Counted from the stretch's first letter, positions 53,939-62,993 are shown. The stretch: DNA of 64,000 bases from Rhodopseudomonas sp. (GCF_013377015.1 NZ_JACABA010000002.1:1021691-1085690); one strand, 5' to 3'. Translations and numbers: made by a program. The notes: generated by a model not told the origin, from the sequence alone.

Positions 53939-55084
53939 ATGGGCATGACGGCCGCCATTTCTAGCGCCATTGCTGACAATTTCGACGGTGCGGACCAGGT
54001 TCGGACACTGGCGGTTCGCGCTCGGCGTGGCCGGCAGCGTCGCCAGATGCTGGACCTGATCGGTCTCAGCTATGTGGTCGATGCCGGCATCTTGCTGCTT
54101 TATGCCTATGCGGGGACCATCCCGGTCACGGTCGGACCGGCGTTTGCAGCCTGCGGCCTGATCGCGGTGGCGGTCTTCATAGCGCTGTCGGAAGCAGGGT
54201 TCAACGACCGCTTCAAGGATCACTATTTCGTGGTCCAGCAGGCGATCGTTAATCTGCTGGTGATGCTGTCCTTCGCCTATGCGGTGCCGGAAGTCGGCTT
54301 CATGTTCCTGTGCACGCTGTTCGTGGTGTTCAGCTTCAGTTCGCTGCGCTCGACCCCGCGCCAGACCGTGGTGGCCTGGGTCGCGATGACCATCGCGCTG
54401 GCCGTGCTGTTCATGCTCACCGACCGGCCGCTGTCGATGCCGCACGGCTCGCCGCTGGAGCGCCTCGCCACCACGCTGGTGATCGCGCTGTCGGTCGGGC
54501 GCTGCATGTTCCTCGGCATCATCTCCAGCACGCTGCGTGAGTCGCTCTACAAGCGCGGCGTGCAGCTCAAGGAAGCCTATGAACGGATCGAGCAGCTCGC
54601 CGAACTCGACGAGCTCACCGGATCGTTCAACCGCCGCTGCATCATGCGGATGCTGGACAACGAGATCGCGCAGGCGGAACGCACCCATAGCCCGCTGTCG
54701 GTGGCCTTGATCGACCTCGACTGGTTCAAGCGCATCAACGACACCCACGGCCACCCGACCGGGGACGAGGTGCTGCGGACCTTCGCGATCACGATCTTCG
54801 CCAACATCCGCAACCTCGACAAATTCGGCCGCTACGGCGGCGAGGAATTCCTGCTAGTGCTGCCGAACACCGCACACGACGAGGCGGTCTTCATTCTCGA
54901 GCGGCTGCGCGCGATCGTCGCCGATCTGGACTGGAGCGCGTTCTCGCCCGGCATGTCGGTAACGATTTCCGCCGGCCTCGCGACACTGATGCAGGACGAA
55001 TCTCCCGACGCATTCCTGGCGCGCGCCGACAGCGCGCTTTACACAGCCAAGGACCGCGGACGAAACCAGATCGCCAGCGCCTGA
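53939..55084 (+). CDS. Membrane diguanylate cyclase
   Basis: 381 residues; makes cyclic-di-GMP. Five or six membrane helices in the first 190 residues (LDLIGLSYVVDAGILLLYAY; GFMFLCTLFVVFSFSSL), then a short coiled linker (SLYKRGVQLKEAYERIEQLA) and the GGDEF domain with an intact GGEEF site (G300-F304) and the DLDWFKRINDTHGHPTGDE block. No EAL partner. Starts 53939 or 53945 are equally possible; the ribosome site is weak. Followed 38 bases later by the second DUF2336 gene. Confidence 0.9.
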   Translation: MGMTAAISSAIADNFDGADQVRTLAVRARRGRQRRQMLDLIGLSYVVDAGILLLYAYAGTIPVTVGPAFAACGLIAVAVFIALSEAGFNDRFKDHYFVVQQAIVNLLVMLSFAYAVPEVGFMFLCTLFVVFSFSSLRSTPRQTVVAWVAMTIALAVLFMLTDRPLSMPHGSPLERLATTLVIALSVGRCMFLGIISSTLRESLYKRGVQLKEAYERIEQLAELDELTGSFNRRCIMRMLDNEIAQAERTHSPLSVALIDLDWFKRINDTHGHPTGDEVLRTFAITIFANIRNLDKFGRYGGEEFLLVLPNTAHDEAVFILERLRAIVADLDWSAFSPGMSVTISAGLATLMQDESPDAFLARADSALYTAKDRGRNQIASA

Positions 55085-55122
55085 GAAAATGGCGTACCGA
55101 AACAATGCTCCAGGATAGAGTG

Positions 55123-56241
55123 ATGAGTTCCAGATCAAATAGTTCCGCAGCAAGCCTGCTCGATGAGTTGCAGACCACGCTGGCACACGGCACCGTGGCG
55201 CGCCGGGTGGAAACCCTGCGCCGCGTCACCGACCTCTTCCTCGACGGAGTCGTCGACTATTCCGACGATCAGATCGCGGTGTTCGACGACGTCTTCAACG
55301 CCATGGTCCAGCAGATCGAAACCCAGGCGAAAGCCCTGCTGGCGCAGCGCCTCGCGCCGATCGCCAAGGCGCCGCCGCGTATCATCCATCACCTGGCGTT
55401 CGAGGATCTGATCGAGGTCGCAGCGCCGGTGCTGTCGCAGTCCGAACAGCTCGACGACGCCACATTGATCGCCAATGCGCGCAGCAAGAGCCAGGGCCAC
55501 ATGCTGGCGATCTCGACCCGGCGCGCGCTGAGCGGCGCGGTGACTGACGTGCTGGTCGAACTCGGCAACGAGGAGGTCGTGCACAGCACCGTGAAGAATC
55601 CGGGCGCGCAGTTCACCGACAACGGCTATTCCGCGCTGGTGGCCCGCGCCGAGAGCAACGACGCGATCGCCGTCGAACTCGGCCTGCGGCCCTCGATACC
55701 GCGCGCGCAGTATCTGAAGCTGATCGCCGTGGCCTCGGCATCGGTGCGGCAGCGGCTGGAGGCGGCGAACCCCAAGGCGGCGGCCGACGTGAGCAATGCA
55801 GTCCGACAGGCGACCAGACTGGCGCGGTCGGCGCCCGGCACGATCAACCGCGAGACCACCATCGCCCACGGCCTGGTGCGGTCGCTGTACGAAGACGGCC
55901 GGCTCGACGAGCGCATGATCGCAAACTTCGCGAACGACGGGAAATTCGACGAGACCAACGCGGCGATCGCCTGCCTGGCCCATGTCACGGTAGAAGTCGC
56001 CGAGACGATGATGGTCGAATCCCGCGACGAAGGCGTGCTGATTCTGGCCAAGGTCGCGGGTCTAACGTGGTCGACCGTCAAGGCGATTATCGACATGCGC
56101 GACGACCTGGCGGGCATGAAATCGACCGATCTCGACGAATGCCGCGTCACCTATGAGCGGCTGCGGACCTCGACCGCGCAGCAGGTGCTCCGCTTCCACC
56201 GGATGCAGCAGGGCGCCGCCGCCTCGGCGCCGGCGGCGTAG
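55123..56241 (+). CDS. DUF2336 protein, second copy in the window
   Basis: 372 residues, soluble, helical. Starts MSSRSNSSAASLLDELQTTLAHGTV; the core (VETLRRVTDLFLDGVVDYSD; LAPIAKAPPRIIHHLAFEDL) matches DUF2336. It also contains the VTDVLVELGNEEVVHSTVKN stretch that resembles helical repeat adaptor proteins. It follows the diguanylate cyclase and may be on the same transcript. The other DUF2336 gene is at 23478-24455. AGGAT lies 8 bases upstream of the ATG at 55123. Confidence 0.85.
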   Translation: MSSRSNSSAASLLDELQTTLAHGTVARRVETLRRVTDLFLDGVVDYSDDQIAVFDDVFNAMVQQIETQAKALLAQRLAPIAKAPPRIIHHLAFEDLIEVAAPVLSQSEQLDDATLIANARSKSQGHMLAISTRRALSGAVTDVLVELGNEEVVHSTVKNPGAQFTDNGYSALVARAESNDAIAVELGLRPSIPRAQYLKLIAVASASVRQRLEAANPKAAADVSNAVRQATRLARSAPGTINRETTIAHGLVRSLYEDGRLDERMIANFANDGKFDETNAAIACLAHVTVEVAETMMVESRDEGVLILAKVAGLTWSTVKAIIDMRDDLAGMKSTDLDECRVTYERLRTSTAQQVLRFHRMQQGAAASAPAA

Positions 56242-56264
56242 GCGGAATTGCTCGAAGCCGGTCG

Positions 56265-56726
56265 CTAGCGGCGATGATGGCGGTCGCTCGACGCTGGCTG
56301 GCCTTCAGCAGCATCCATCATCACCAGTCCTTCGAAACGGGAGAACATCGCGACGGCCGCCGGGCTCAATGTCGCTTCGCTCGCCGCCAGATCGCGCTCC
56401 AGCCGAACGGCATCGTCCGCCGCAACGCCGGCCCGTTTCAGCGCGTCGCGCGATCTGATGGCATCGCCGGCGCACAGCACCACCGCCCATCCCGCCTGGG
56501 TCCGACGCAGCAAGGCGCGCCCGCCCATATCGCTCTGCGACCAGTCGGCGATCGCATGGTTTCCTGCCACGACAACGGGGGCGATGCTGAGCACCGCCCC
56601 CGGCTTGTCGAACATGCCTCGCAGCAAGCGGGAAATTGCCATCTCGTCGGCGGTTTCGGCGCGGACGACTCCGGCCGAGAGAAAGAAGATCGCCACGACA
56701 AGGCGATATCGATTCGCGATCACCAT
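56265..56726 (-). CDS. Copper uptake system-associated protein
   Basis: 153 residues. Signal sequence (YRLVVAIFFLSAGVVRAET) and a compact domain (MFDKPGAVLSIAPVVVAGNH; GGRALLRRTQAGWAVVLCAGDAIRSRDALKRAG) matching, from memory, the family called copper uptake system-associated protein. Probably periplasmic. It lies 89 bases downstream of the TonB-dependent receptor on the same strand, in a cluster with DUF2946 and the SigF-NrsF pair. Start GTG 56723 or ATG 56726; AAGGAG lies 3-6 bases upstream. Confidence 0.78.
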   Translation of the reverse strand: MVIANRYRLVVAIFFLSAGVVRAETADEMAISRLLRGMFDKPGAVLSIAPVVVAGNHAIADWSQSDMGGRALLRRTQAGWAVVLCAGDAIRSRDALKRAGVAADDAVRLERDLAASEATLSPAAVAMFSRFEGLVMMDAAEGQPASSDRHHRR

Positions 56727-56815
56727 GAACTCCTTGGGCGTGCAACCGGGACGATCCACCGCCGGTCGTGATCCCGGCGCCCGCAAGGACGCCAGGATCG
56801 TTTCGCATTTGCCGA

Positions 56816-59014
56816 TTACCAGCGCGCCTTGACGCCGGCATAGACCGCGCGACCGCTGCCCGGTTCGAACAGCGCCGATCCCGCATTGGCGCGATCGATG
56901 ATGCTGGCGGAGGCGATATAGGCCTTGTTGGTGAGGTTGCGCCCCTCGATGTAGATCGAGTACGGCCCGCCATTGTCGACGCCCGCCTTGAGGCCGAGCA
57001 GCGCATACGGCTCGGTCGTCAGCGTATTCGCGCTGTCGACATAGTAGGCTTGCGGCACCCATTCGAGATTGGGACCGATGTAGAAGCCGTTCGAATTCTT
57101 GTAGAGCAGTTCGGCCCGCAGATAGTGCCGCGGGGCGCCGGGCAGCTGATTGTTGCCGAAGCGGGCATCGTTGTCGAAGCGGAAGTCGTTCAGCGTGTAG
57201 GCGAGATTGAGCCAGAGCTTGTCGGGCTGCGGGCCGGCGTCGAACAGGCCCTTGAAGAACGCAATACCCAGCCCCGCCTCGATGCCCTGGTGCACGGTGC
57301 GGTCGGCATTGGTGACGTTGCAATTGCCGAACGCGCTGTACAGGCAGAGCAATTCGTCCTTGATCTCAGCGCGATAGCCGGTCAGTTCCCATGTCAGATC
57401 CGGCCGCTTGCCACGGGTGCCGAGCTCATAGGTGGTGGCGCGCTGCGGCCGGATGCTGGTGAAGGGGATGAACGGGATTCCCGGCCCCGACGAGCTTTCG
57501 CCGAAGCTCGGCACCTCGGCGCTGCGCGAGATATTGCCGAACGCTTGCCAGGTCGGATCGATATTCCAGAGCAAGCCGGCCTTCGGGCTCCACAGATCGA
57601 ACGACGTCGAACCGGACTGATCGCCGTCAACGAGGAAACGGTCGGCACGATTCCGCGTGGCGTGCAAGAACTGCGTGCCGGCAACGGATGCAACTGTCGG
57701 CAGGAAGTAGAACGAATCCTCCAGATACAGCGAGGTGTTCTTCGAATTGTCGATCGACGATGACAGCAACGCGCCCTTCTGGCCGGCGACGTTGGCGTAT
57801 TGCTTGTTGTCGATCTGGCCGTTGACGACGTTGACGCCGGCGATCAGCACGTTGCGAAAGCCGCCGATATTGCGATCGTCGGTGACCTTGGCGAAGCCGC
57901 CATAGTCCTGGTAGCGATAGTCGAGCCACTGGAAGATCGGATGCATCAGATGGCGGTCGAGGCCAAAGGCGCCGACATCCACCGTGGTGTTCTCGAACCG
58001 GATCGTGGTCTTGTTGGCGAGCCGCACGGTGTCGATGTTGCGCTGCTGATCGAGCGCGATGTTGCCGGCGGCTGCGGTTTCCGGAGAATTCAGCGCCGAG
58101 GCCTTGGTGACGCTGCCGGGAATGCGCTGCCGCACCTCGTTGGCGTTGAGATAGAACCGCGTCTCTATGTCGGGCGAGATCTGGTAGCCGACATTGCCGC
58201 TGACGCGGGTGGCGTGGCCGTCGCTGTGATCGCGAAAGCCGTCGGTGGCCTGCGTCGAGGCGGTGAGGAAACCGTCCCACGGCCCGTTGGCGCCGCCGGC
58301 ATTGGCCTGCAGCCGCCGGAAGCCGAACGCGCCGCCGTCGATGCTGACGCCGTTGACGAACGGATCGCGGCCGGTCGGCGTCACGAAATTGATCGCGCCG
58401 CCGAGCGAATTGGCGCCGAATTGCAGCGCGTTGCCGCCCTTGTAGACGGCGACATATTTATACGCGGTCGGATCGATCTCCTGGAAATCGCCATAGCCGT
58501 CGGCGGTGTTGATCGGGATGCCGTCCATATAGAGCTGCACGCCGCGCAGATGGAAATTGCGCGACAGGCTGGAGCCGCGAATCGACAGCCGCGTGTCGTC
58601 GCCCCATTTCGGCTGCGCGAACACGCCCGGCACGTAGTCGAGAATGTCCTTGATGGTGTTGGCGACAGTGGAGTTTTTGTAGGCCTCGGCCGGCACGATG
58701 GCGACGCCGCCGGGGGTCTGCTGGATGTCGCGCAGCGCCTGCTGCACGGTGAGCACGGTCAGCGACGGTCCTCTAGCCTGATCGCTGGCCTGCGGCGCCA
58801 CCGGCGCCGGATTGCGAACCCGCGATGCCCGGGTGGCGCGCGCGGCGCTGCGCTGCGGCTGGCGCGCGGCGGCCGCGCGTTGCTGCTGCGGAGCGTCGAC
58901 GGTCACGGCCGGCAGCGACGGCTGCGGACCGGTTTGGGCGAAGGCGGAGACGGACACGAGAACGGCGGCAGATGCCAGCATGACGCTGCGCATCCGCATG
59001 AACGCGGAAGACAT
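56816..59014 (-). CDS. TonB-dependent outer membrane receptor, probable copper uptake
   Basis: 732 residues. Signal peptide (VMLASAAVLVSVSAFA), Pro/Ala/Arg-rich N-terminus, plug domain (about residues 95-225; NTIKDILDYVPGVFAQPKWG, RLSIRGSSLSRNFHLRGVQL) and a 22-strand-type barrel ending in aromatic GRAVYAGVKARW. No His-rich metal motif marks the ligand. Copper is inferred from the neighbours: a copper uptake-associated gene on one side, and DUF2946 then nrsF/sigF on the other. The substrate is not proven. Confidence 0.87.
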   Translation of the reverse strand: MSSAFMRMRSVMLASAAVLVSVSAFAQTGPQPSLPAVTVDAPQQQRAAAARQPQRSAARATRASRVRNPAPVAPQASDQARGPSLTVLTVQQALRDIQQTPGGVAIVPAEAYKNSTVANTIKDILDYVPGVFAQPKWGDDTRLSIRGSSLSRNFHLRGVQLYMDGIPINTADGYGDFQEIDPTAYKYVAVYKGGNALQFGANSLGGAINFVTPTGRDPFVNGVSIDGGAFGFRRLQANAGGANGPWDGFLTASTQATDGFRDHSDGHATRVSGNVGYQISPDIETRFYLNANEVRQRIPGSVTKASALNSPETAAAGNIALDQQRNIDTVRLANKTTIRFENTTVDVGAFGLDRHLMHPIFQWLDYRYQDYGGFAKVTDDRNIGGFRNVLIAGVNVVNGQIDNKQYANVAGQKGALLSSSIDNSKNTSLYLEDSFYFLPTVASVAGTQFLHATRNRADRFLVDGDQSGSTSFDLWSPKAGLLWNIDPTWQAFGNISRSAEVPSFGESSSGPGIPFIPFTSIRPQRATTYELGTRGKRPDLTWELTGYRAEIKDELLCLYSAFGNCNVTNADRTVHQGIEAGLGIAFFKGLFDAGPQPDKLWLNLAYTLNDFRFDNDARFGNNQLPGAPRHYLRAELLYKNSNGFYIGPNLEWVPQAYYVDSANTLTTEPYALLGLKAGVDNGGPYSIYIEGRNLTNKAYIASASIIDRANAGSALFEPGSGRAVYAGVKARW

Positions 59015-59069
59015 AGGAGAACCCCAACTACTGATGTGACGGTGAAGCGAGCGCGAAAAGCGCGGGTCG

Positions 59070-59462
59070 TCAGATCAGTCGCGGTGGACCGCGGGGCTGG
59101 TGGTCATGGGTCGGATCGGGTGCGACGCGCGGCGTCTCGAACGTCGGTTGCGGCGCCACCGCAATGGCGACGCGGCCGAGCAGGACCGGCTGCGCCGGCG
59201 GCAACGCACCGGCGACGTGATTGCCGACGCAGATCGGGCAGCGGACCGTGGCCGACTTGGCGGGCTTGCCGGCATCATCCAACGCGGCGGTCGCGTCGCC
59301 GCCATTGAGGCAGAATTCATGCGCGGCGGCGAAAGCTGGCGGCGATAGCGACGCCAGCAGCGCGCTGGACAGGATGACGTTGAGCACAAGCGCATAGGCG
59401 GCGGCGAAGGCAGCCGCCGTTCCGATCCGTCTCTTGCGCGAAAAAAGCCCCAAATCCGCCAT
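59070..59462 (-). CDS. DUF2946 protein
   Basis: 130 residues. N-terminal signal or membrane helix (AAFAAAYALVLNVILSSALLASL), then HEFCLNGG and the conserved RCPICVGNH block with a C-x2-C pair, typical of DUF2946. The end is Pro/His-rich (VAPDPTHDHQPRGPP). DUF2946 genes usually stand next to TonB receptors and copper proteins, as here, and may bind copper. The ATG at 59462 is only 3 bases after a TTAA-N7-TTAA box. Confidence 0.82.
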   Translation of the reverse strand: MADLGLFSRKRRIGTAAAFAAAYALVLNVILSSALLASLSPPAFAAAHEFCLNGGDATAALDDAGKPAKSATVRCPICVGNHVAGALPPAQPVLLGRVAIAVAPQPTFETPRVAPDPTHDHQPRGPPRLI

Positions 59463-59465
59463 CCC

Positions 59466-59480
59466 TTAACTTTTGGTTAA
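59466..59480. promoter_or_regulatory. CtrA-like box at the DUF2946 start
   Basis: TTAACTTTTGGTTAA, a perfect TTAA-N7-TTAA arrangement, between 3 and 18 bases before the DUF2946 start codon. Too close to the start to place a normal promoter; it could block transcription, or be chance. Confidence 0.5.
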
Positions 59481-59553
59481 CATGGCCGGGAGGCGATTCA
59501 AAGTCATTTGCAGCAGGCCGCCAGATCGCGGCCCGTCAGCGCGCGCCTTGCAA

Positions 59554-60198
59554 TCAATACCGCAGCAATTTCGCGCCCGCCAATGCGCCGATCGCGGCGA
59601 CCAGCGCGGCCGACAGCGTGTACCAGGCGGCGACGAACAGCGGCGAATCGTCGTTGCAATGCGCGGCATAGAGCGTCGCCGCCAGTCCCGCCGATACCAG
59701 ACCGGCGAGCGCGCCGGCCAGCGCCGGCCGCGCCGGAGCGCCGCGGCGCAGCGCCAACAGCGCCGCCGCCAGCAACGGCAGCGACAGCAGCGGAATCGTA
59801 CTCACGCACAGCATCGCATTGTTGCCGACCAGCCGCCGCATCATCGGTTGCCGCTGCGGCACCATCATCTCGGCGCCGATCGCAAGCGCCAGAACCGCCA
59901 CCGGAATCAGCAGCAGCAGGATCCAGCCCTGCGCCGAAGCCTCGGGCCGCGACAGATGCAGGCTGACCGCGACCGCCGACATTGCCAGCGCCAGCGTCAC
60001 CACGAATTTGAGATCGAAGAACGGATTATGCATCGCGGTCATGATGTCGGGGCGCAGGCCGATGGTCGACAGCAGCATCGCAGCCGAAACCGGGATCGCG
60101 ACCAGCAGCGACGCCGCCAGCACCGGCGCGACCGGCATGGCACGGTTGCCGGCGTCGGCCGCCAGCGATTGGATCAGCCTGTCAGTGTCCATGCTCAT
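59554..60198 (-). CDS. nrsF: NrsF-family (DUF1109) membrane anti-sigma factor
   Basis: 214 residues with six membrane helices. DUF1109/NrsF family, the negative regulator of SigF-type ECF sigma factors. Two cysteines, C131 (NAMLCVSTIP) and C181 (YAAHCNDDSP), occur; as I recall, the Caulobacter homologue senses heavy metals through two cysteines at equivalent positions. The start overlaps the sigF stop by ATGA at 60198-60195. It holds SigF inactive in the membrane until the signal releases it. The gap to DUF2946 is 91 bases, so a longer transcript is possible. Confidence 0.87.
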   Translation of the reverse strand: MSMDTDRLIQSLAADAGNRAMPVAPVLAASLLVAIPVSAAMLLSTIGLRPDIMTAMHNPFFDLKFVVTLALAMSAVAVSLHLSRPEASAQGWILLLLIPVAVLALAIGAEMMVPQRQPMMRRLVGNNAMLCVSTIPLLSLPLLAAALLALRRGAPARPALAGALAGLVSAGLAATLYAAHCNDDSPLFVAAWYTLSAALVAAIGALAGAKLLRY

Positions 60199-60740
60199 GT
60201 CGACCTCAATCTGGCTGCAAGCGCCGACAGCCCGCGGTGCAGGGCGACCCGCACGGCGCCTTCGCTCATCGACAATTTGTCCGCGGTCGCCTTGATCGAT
60301 GCGCTCTCCACCGCGATCGATTGCAGTACGTCGCGTTGCCGCGGCGGCAGCGCCTCGAGATGCTTGGCGACCTCACCCGGCGGCAACGTCTCCGCCACCG
60401 GCTCGCTCGGGATCGTCTCGGCGAAATCGTCGATATTGACGAACACCCGGCGGCCGCGACGGCGTAGCGCGTCGATCAGCTTGTTGCGCGCGATCGCGAA
60501 CAGCCACGGCGCGAACGGCGCGGTCGGGTCCCAAGTCTGTCGTTTCAAGTGCACGGCCAACAGAATATCTTGCACGATGTCCTCGGATTGATCGACCGGT
60601 TGCCCGGCTCGCGCCAGCCCGCGGCGCGCCGCGGCCCGCAACACCGGCGCGACAGCCTTGAGCAGGCGGTGATAAGCAACCGTGTCCCCTGCATTCGCCG
60701 ACCGCATCAGGTCGGTCCACTCGTCGTCACGTCCGCGCAC
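60195..60740 (-). CDS. sigF: SigF-type ECF sigma factor
   Basis: 181 residues. ECF sigma factor of the group paired with NrsF: region 2 QPVDQSEDIVQDILLAVHLK then TWDPTAPFAPWLFAIARNKL, and region 4 LPPRQRDVLQSIAVESASIK then DKLSMSEGAVRVALHRGLSA. GTG start at 60740 (RGRDDEW) with AGGAG 6-10 bases upstream. The promoter-like GTAACA-N15-CGAA lies 20-44 bases upstream, suggesting self-regulation. The gene order sigF-nrsF then copper genes is the basis for a copper/heavy metal response role. Confidence 0.88.
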   Translation of the reverse strand: MRGRDDEWTDLMRSANAGDTVAYHRLLKAVAPVLRAAARRGLARAGQPVDQSEDIVQDILLAVHLKRQTWDPTAPFAPWLFAIARNKLIDALRRRGRRVFVNIDDFAETIPSEPVAETLPPGEVAKHLEALPPRQRDVLQSIAVESASIKATADKLSMSEGAVRVALHRGLSALAARLRST

Positions 60741-60759
60741 ACGCGCTCCTACAAGCCAG

Positions 60760-60784
60760 TTCGGCCCGATTGTCAGATTGTTAC
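60760..60784 (-). promoter_or_regulatory. Probable SigF-dependent promoter of sigF
   Basis: On the minus strand GTAACA (60784-60779), 15 bases, then CGAA (60763-60760). The Caulobacter SigF consensus, as I recall, is GTAACC-N16-CGAA; taking GTAAC, the spacing is 16. A start point near 60753 would leave a very short leader that still contains the AGGAG ribosome site (60750-60746). Confidence 0.65.
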
Positions 60785-61029
60785 CGCTATCGGCACGATC
60801 ACGAAACTGTGATCTGCCAAAAAAGGATCGGTTTCAGCACGCCCGAGCCACCGGCGACCGGACCCTCCCATAGCATCGTTCGGGCGGCAGGAGCCACCTC
60901 CGCCGCGGCGTCGGTCTGCAGTTGCCCCGGTTTTGCCGTGGATCAGCGAAGAATCCCCTTGTTTTGGCCCCGCTGGTGACACGCCGCGCGTGTGTTTGGG
61001 CGCAGGGGCTGGCAACTGGGGAGATTGCC

Positions 61030-61653
61030 ATGAAGTTCAAAGCCAGCGGGCGCTCGGCATTGATCATCGCAGCAGGGTTGTGGATTTGCTTCTGGGGACC
61101 GTTGCAGATCACCGAGAGCGCGGCCGCGTCGCCGGAAGTTTCCGGCGCAGCGGCGAAGATCAAGCACGCCGCCGCGCCGGTGGCGGCCAAGAAGGTCGCC
61201 AAACACAGGCACCGGCATCTAAAGAAGGATGCCTCGGCCAGATCGCGCAAATCCGCCGAAGCAGCAGCCAAAACGGAGTCCAGCGACGCTCCAGCCACCG
61301 CGACCCGCGACGAGCAACTGCCACCTGCGGTCGCCAATGCCAATGCCCAACTGCCTGCGGCCAATGTCGCCGCCGGCGAGCCCGCGTCGGCGAAGGTCGT
61401 CGGCCAAGGCGATGCGCAAACCGCGCGACCGGTTGGGTCGGCCGCTAACGCCGAGATCGTCGCCTCCGACCAATTGAACGAACTCGATCTCGCGGTCGCC
61501 GACGAGAAGCCCAAGCTGGTTGCCCCGCCGGCCGAGGTGAAGCCCGCCAATGACGACGACGCCTGGAGCAAATCCTCGCTGATCGGCAAGATCTTCATCG
61601 CGTTCGGCGGATTGCTGACGCTGGCCTCCGCGGCTCGGATGTTCATGGCCTAG
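61030..61653 (+). CDS. Hypothetical protein with terminal membrane helices
   Basis: 207 residues. N-terminal helix ([18 protein letters not shown]), a long disordered Ala/Lys/Pro-rich middle with a His/Lys patch ([18 protein letters not shown]), and a C-terminal helix ([22 protein letters not shown]). Probably spans the membrane at both ends with the middle in the periplasm. The ATG at 61030 (MKFKASGRS) is preceded by GGGGAGATTGCC. Divergent from sigF, 289 bases away. No known function. Confidence 0.72.
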   Translation: MKFKASGRSALIIAAGLWICFWGPLQITESAAASPEVSGAAAKIKHAAAPVAAKKVAKHRHRHLKKDASARSRKSAEAAAKTESSDAPATATRDEQLPPAVANANAQLPAANVAAGEPASAKVVGQGDAQTARPVGSAANAEIVASDQLNELDLAVADEKPKLVAPPAEVKPANDDDAWSKSSLIGKIFIAFGGLLTLASAARMFMA

Positions 61654-61763
61654 GGTGCGCGGCGACACGCGGAATTCCGCCGGCGTCACCCACCTTGAAC
61701 CCGGTCGCGCCAGCGGGCACATTGCGCGCGGCCGCGGTCGGCCGCGCAGCGTGGGAATTGAAC

Positions 61764-62543
61764 ATGAGCAGCTTCGAATACATTATCGTCGAGCGCAAAG
61801 GCGCGGTCGGTATCGTCCAGCTTAACCGGCCGAAGCTGCTCAACGCTTTGTCGTTCGGGGTGTTCGGCGAGATCGCCGCGGCGATCGACGAACTCGAGGC
61901 CGACGACGCGATCGGCTGTATCGTGCTGACCGGCAGCGAAAAGGCATTCGCCGCCGGCGCCGACATCAAGGAGATGCAACCGAAGACCTTCATCGACATG
62001 TTCAACAGCGATTTCGCCAGCATCGGCGGCGACCGCGTCGCCAAATGCCGCAAGCCGACGATCGCCGCAGTGTCAGGCTACGCGCTAGGCGGCGGCTGCG
62101 AACTGGCGATGATGTGCGATATCATTATCGCCGCCGACACCGCCAAATTCGGGCAACCTGAGATTTCGCTCGGCACCATCCCCGGCATCGGGGGAACGCA
62201 GCGCCTGACCCGCGCGATCGGCAAGTCGAAGGCGATGGACCTGTGCCTGACCGGCCGGATGATGGACGCCGCGGAGGCGGAGCGCTCCGGACTGGTCAGC
62301 CGCATCGTACCCGCCGACAAGCTGATGGAAGAAGCCGTTGCGATCGCCGAGAAGATCGCGTCGATGTCACGCCCGGCGGCGGCAATGGCGAAAAGCGCCG
62401 TCAATCGCGCCTTCGAGACCACGCTGACCGAGGGGATGGCGGTCGAGCGCGACCTGTTCCACGCCACCTTCGCGCTGGAGGATCGCGCCGAGGGGATGGC
62501 GGCCTTCATCGAGAAACGCAAGCCGCAGAACAAGAACCGCTGA
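61764..62543 (+). CDS. Enoyl-CoA hydratase/isomerase
   Basis: 259 residues, cytosolic, crotonase fold. Hydrates 2-enoyl-CoA in fatty acid oxidation. Oxyanion block [15 protein letters not shown]; catalytic glutamates in [11 protein letters not shown] and [17 protein letters not shown]; the C-terminal [17 protein letters not shown] block is typical. Both Glu are kept, so it is a hydratase rather than an isomerase-only type. The start at 61764 (MSSFEYIIV) is preferred to an upstream one at 61695. Separate from any acyl-CoA dehydrogenase in the window. Confidence 0.92.
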   Translation: MSSFEYIIVERKGAVGIVQLNRPKLLNALSFGVFGEIAAAIDELEADDAIGCIVLTGSEKAFAAGADIKEMQPKTFIDMFNSDFASIGGDRVAKCRKPTIAAVSGYALGGGCELAMMCDIIIAADTAKFGQPEISLGTIPGIGGTQRLTRAIGKSKAMDLCLTGRMMDAAEAERSGLVSRIVPADKLMEEAVAIAEKIASMSRPAAAMAKSAVNRAFETTLTEGMAVERDLFHATFALEDRAEGMAAFIEKRKPQNKNR

Positions 62544-62563
62544 ACCGTCAGATTCGCGGCAGC

Positions 62564-62884
62564 TCAATGCAGCTTCTGGTAGTTGCAGGCTCGTTCGGTC
62601 GCAACTCCAGGCGCCCTGTGGCTAATCTCATCGAGCGGCGACGCGACGCGGTCGTGGCACTTCTGGATCTGCTTCGGCGGAAACGTCGGGCCGCGAACCT
62701 TTGTGACCGCCACGTTGGTGTCGCCCAAGGCACGGCCAGTCGCGGCGCAGATGAAATGCTGCTGCGAGCAGGCGAGACAGAACACAGCCTCATAGGTCAG
62801 CCGATCGGCTGACGGCGTCTCGGCCAGCCAAGTCTGGGTCATCAGACCAATTTGCGGACATCGGTAAACTAATAAGGTAGCCAT
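62564..62884 (-). CDS. Small Cys-containing protein, zinc-ribbon-like
   Basis: 106 residues. The first 65 residues fit a small family seen in Bradyrhizobium relatives: MATLLVYRCPQIGLMTQTWL, then YEAVFCLACSQQHFICAATG and RALGD, with C9 and the C-L-A-C pair as likely zinc ligands. The remaining 40 residues (VRGPTFPPKQIQKCHDRVAS and on) are not typical and may be a C-terminal frameshift or readthrough extension. The start at 62884 has no good ribosome site. Converges with the enoyl-CoA hydratase gene. Confidence 0.6.
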   Translation of the reverse strand: MATLLVYRCPQIGLMTQTWLAETPSADRLTYEAVFCLACSQQHFICAATGRALGDTNVAVTKVRGPTFPPKQIQKCHDRVASPLDEISHRAPGVATERACNYQKLH

Positions 62885-62993
62885 ATCGTGAATTTTGCAC
62901 GCGATGACGGTGGGTTGCTTGACGCAGGTCAATCTCGATATGCGGTCTTTTGCCGCGCGACCTGTCGCCATACGGTCGCGTGCGAGAAATTGC

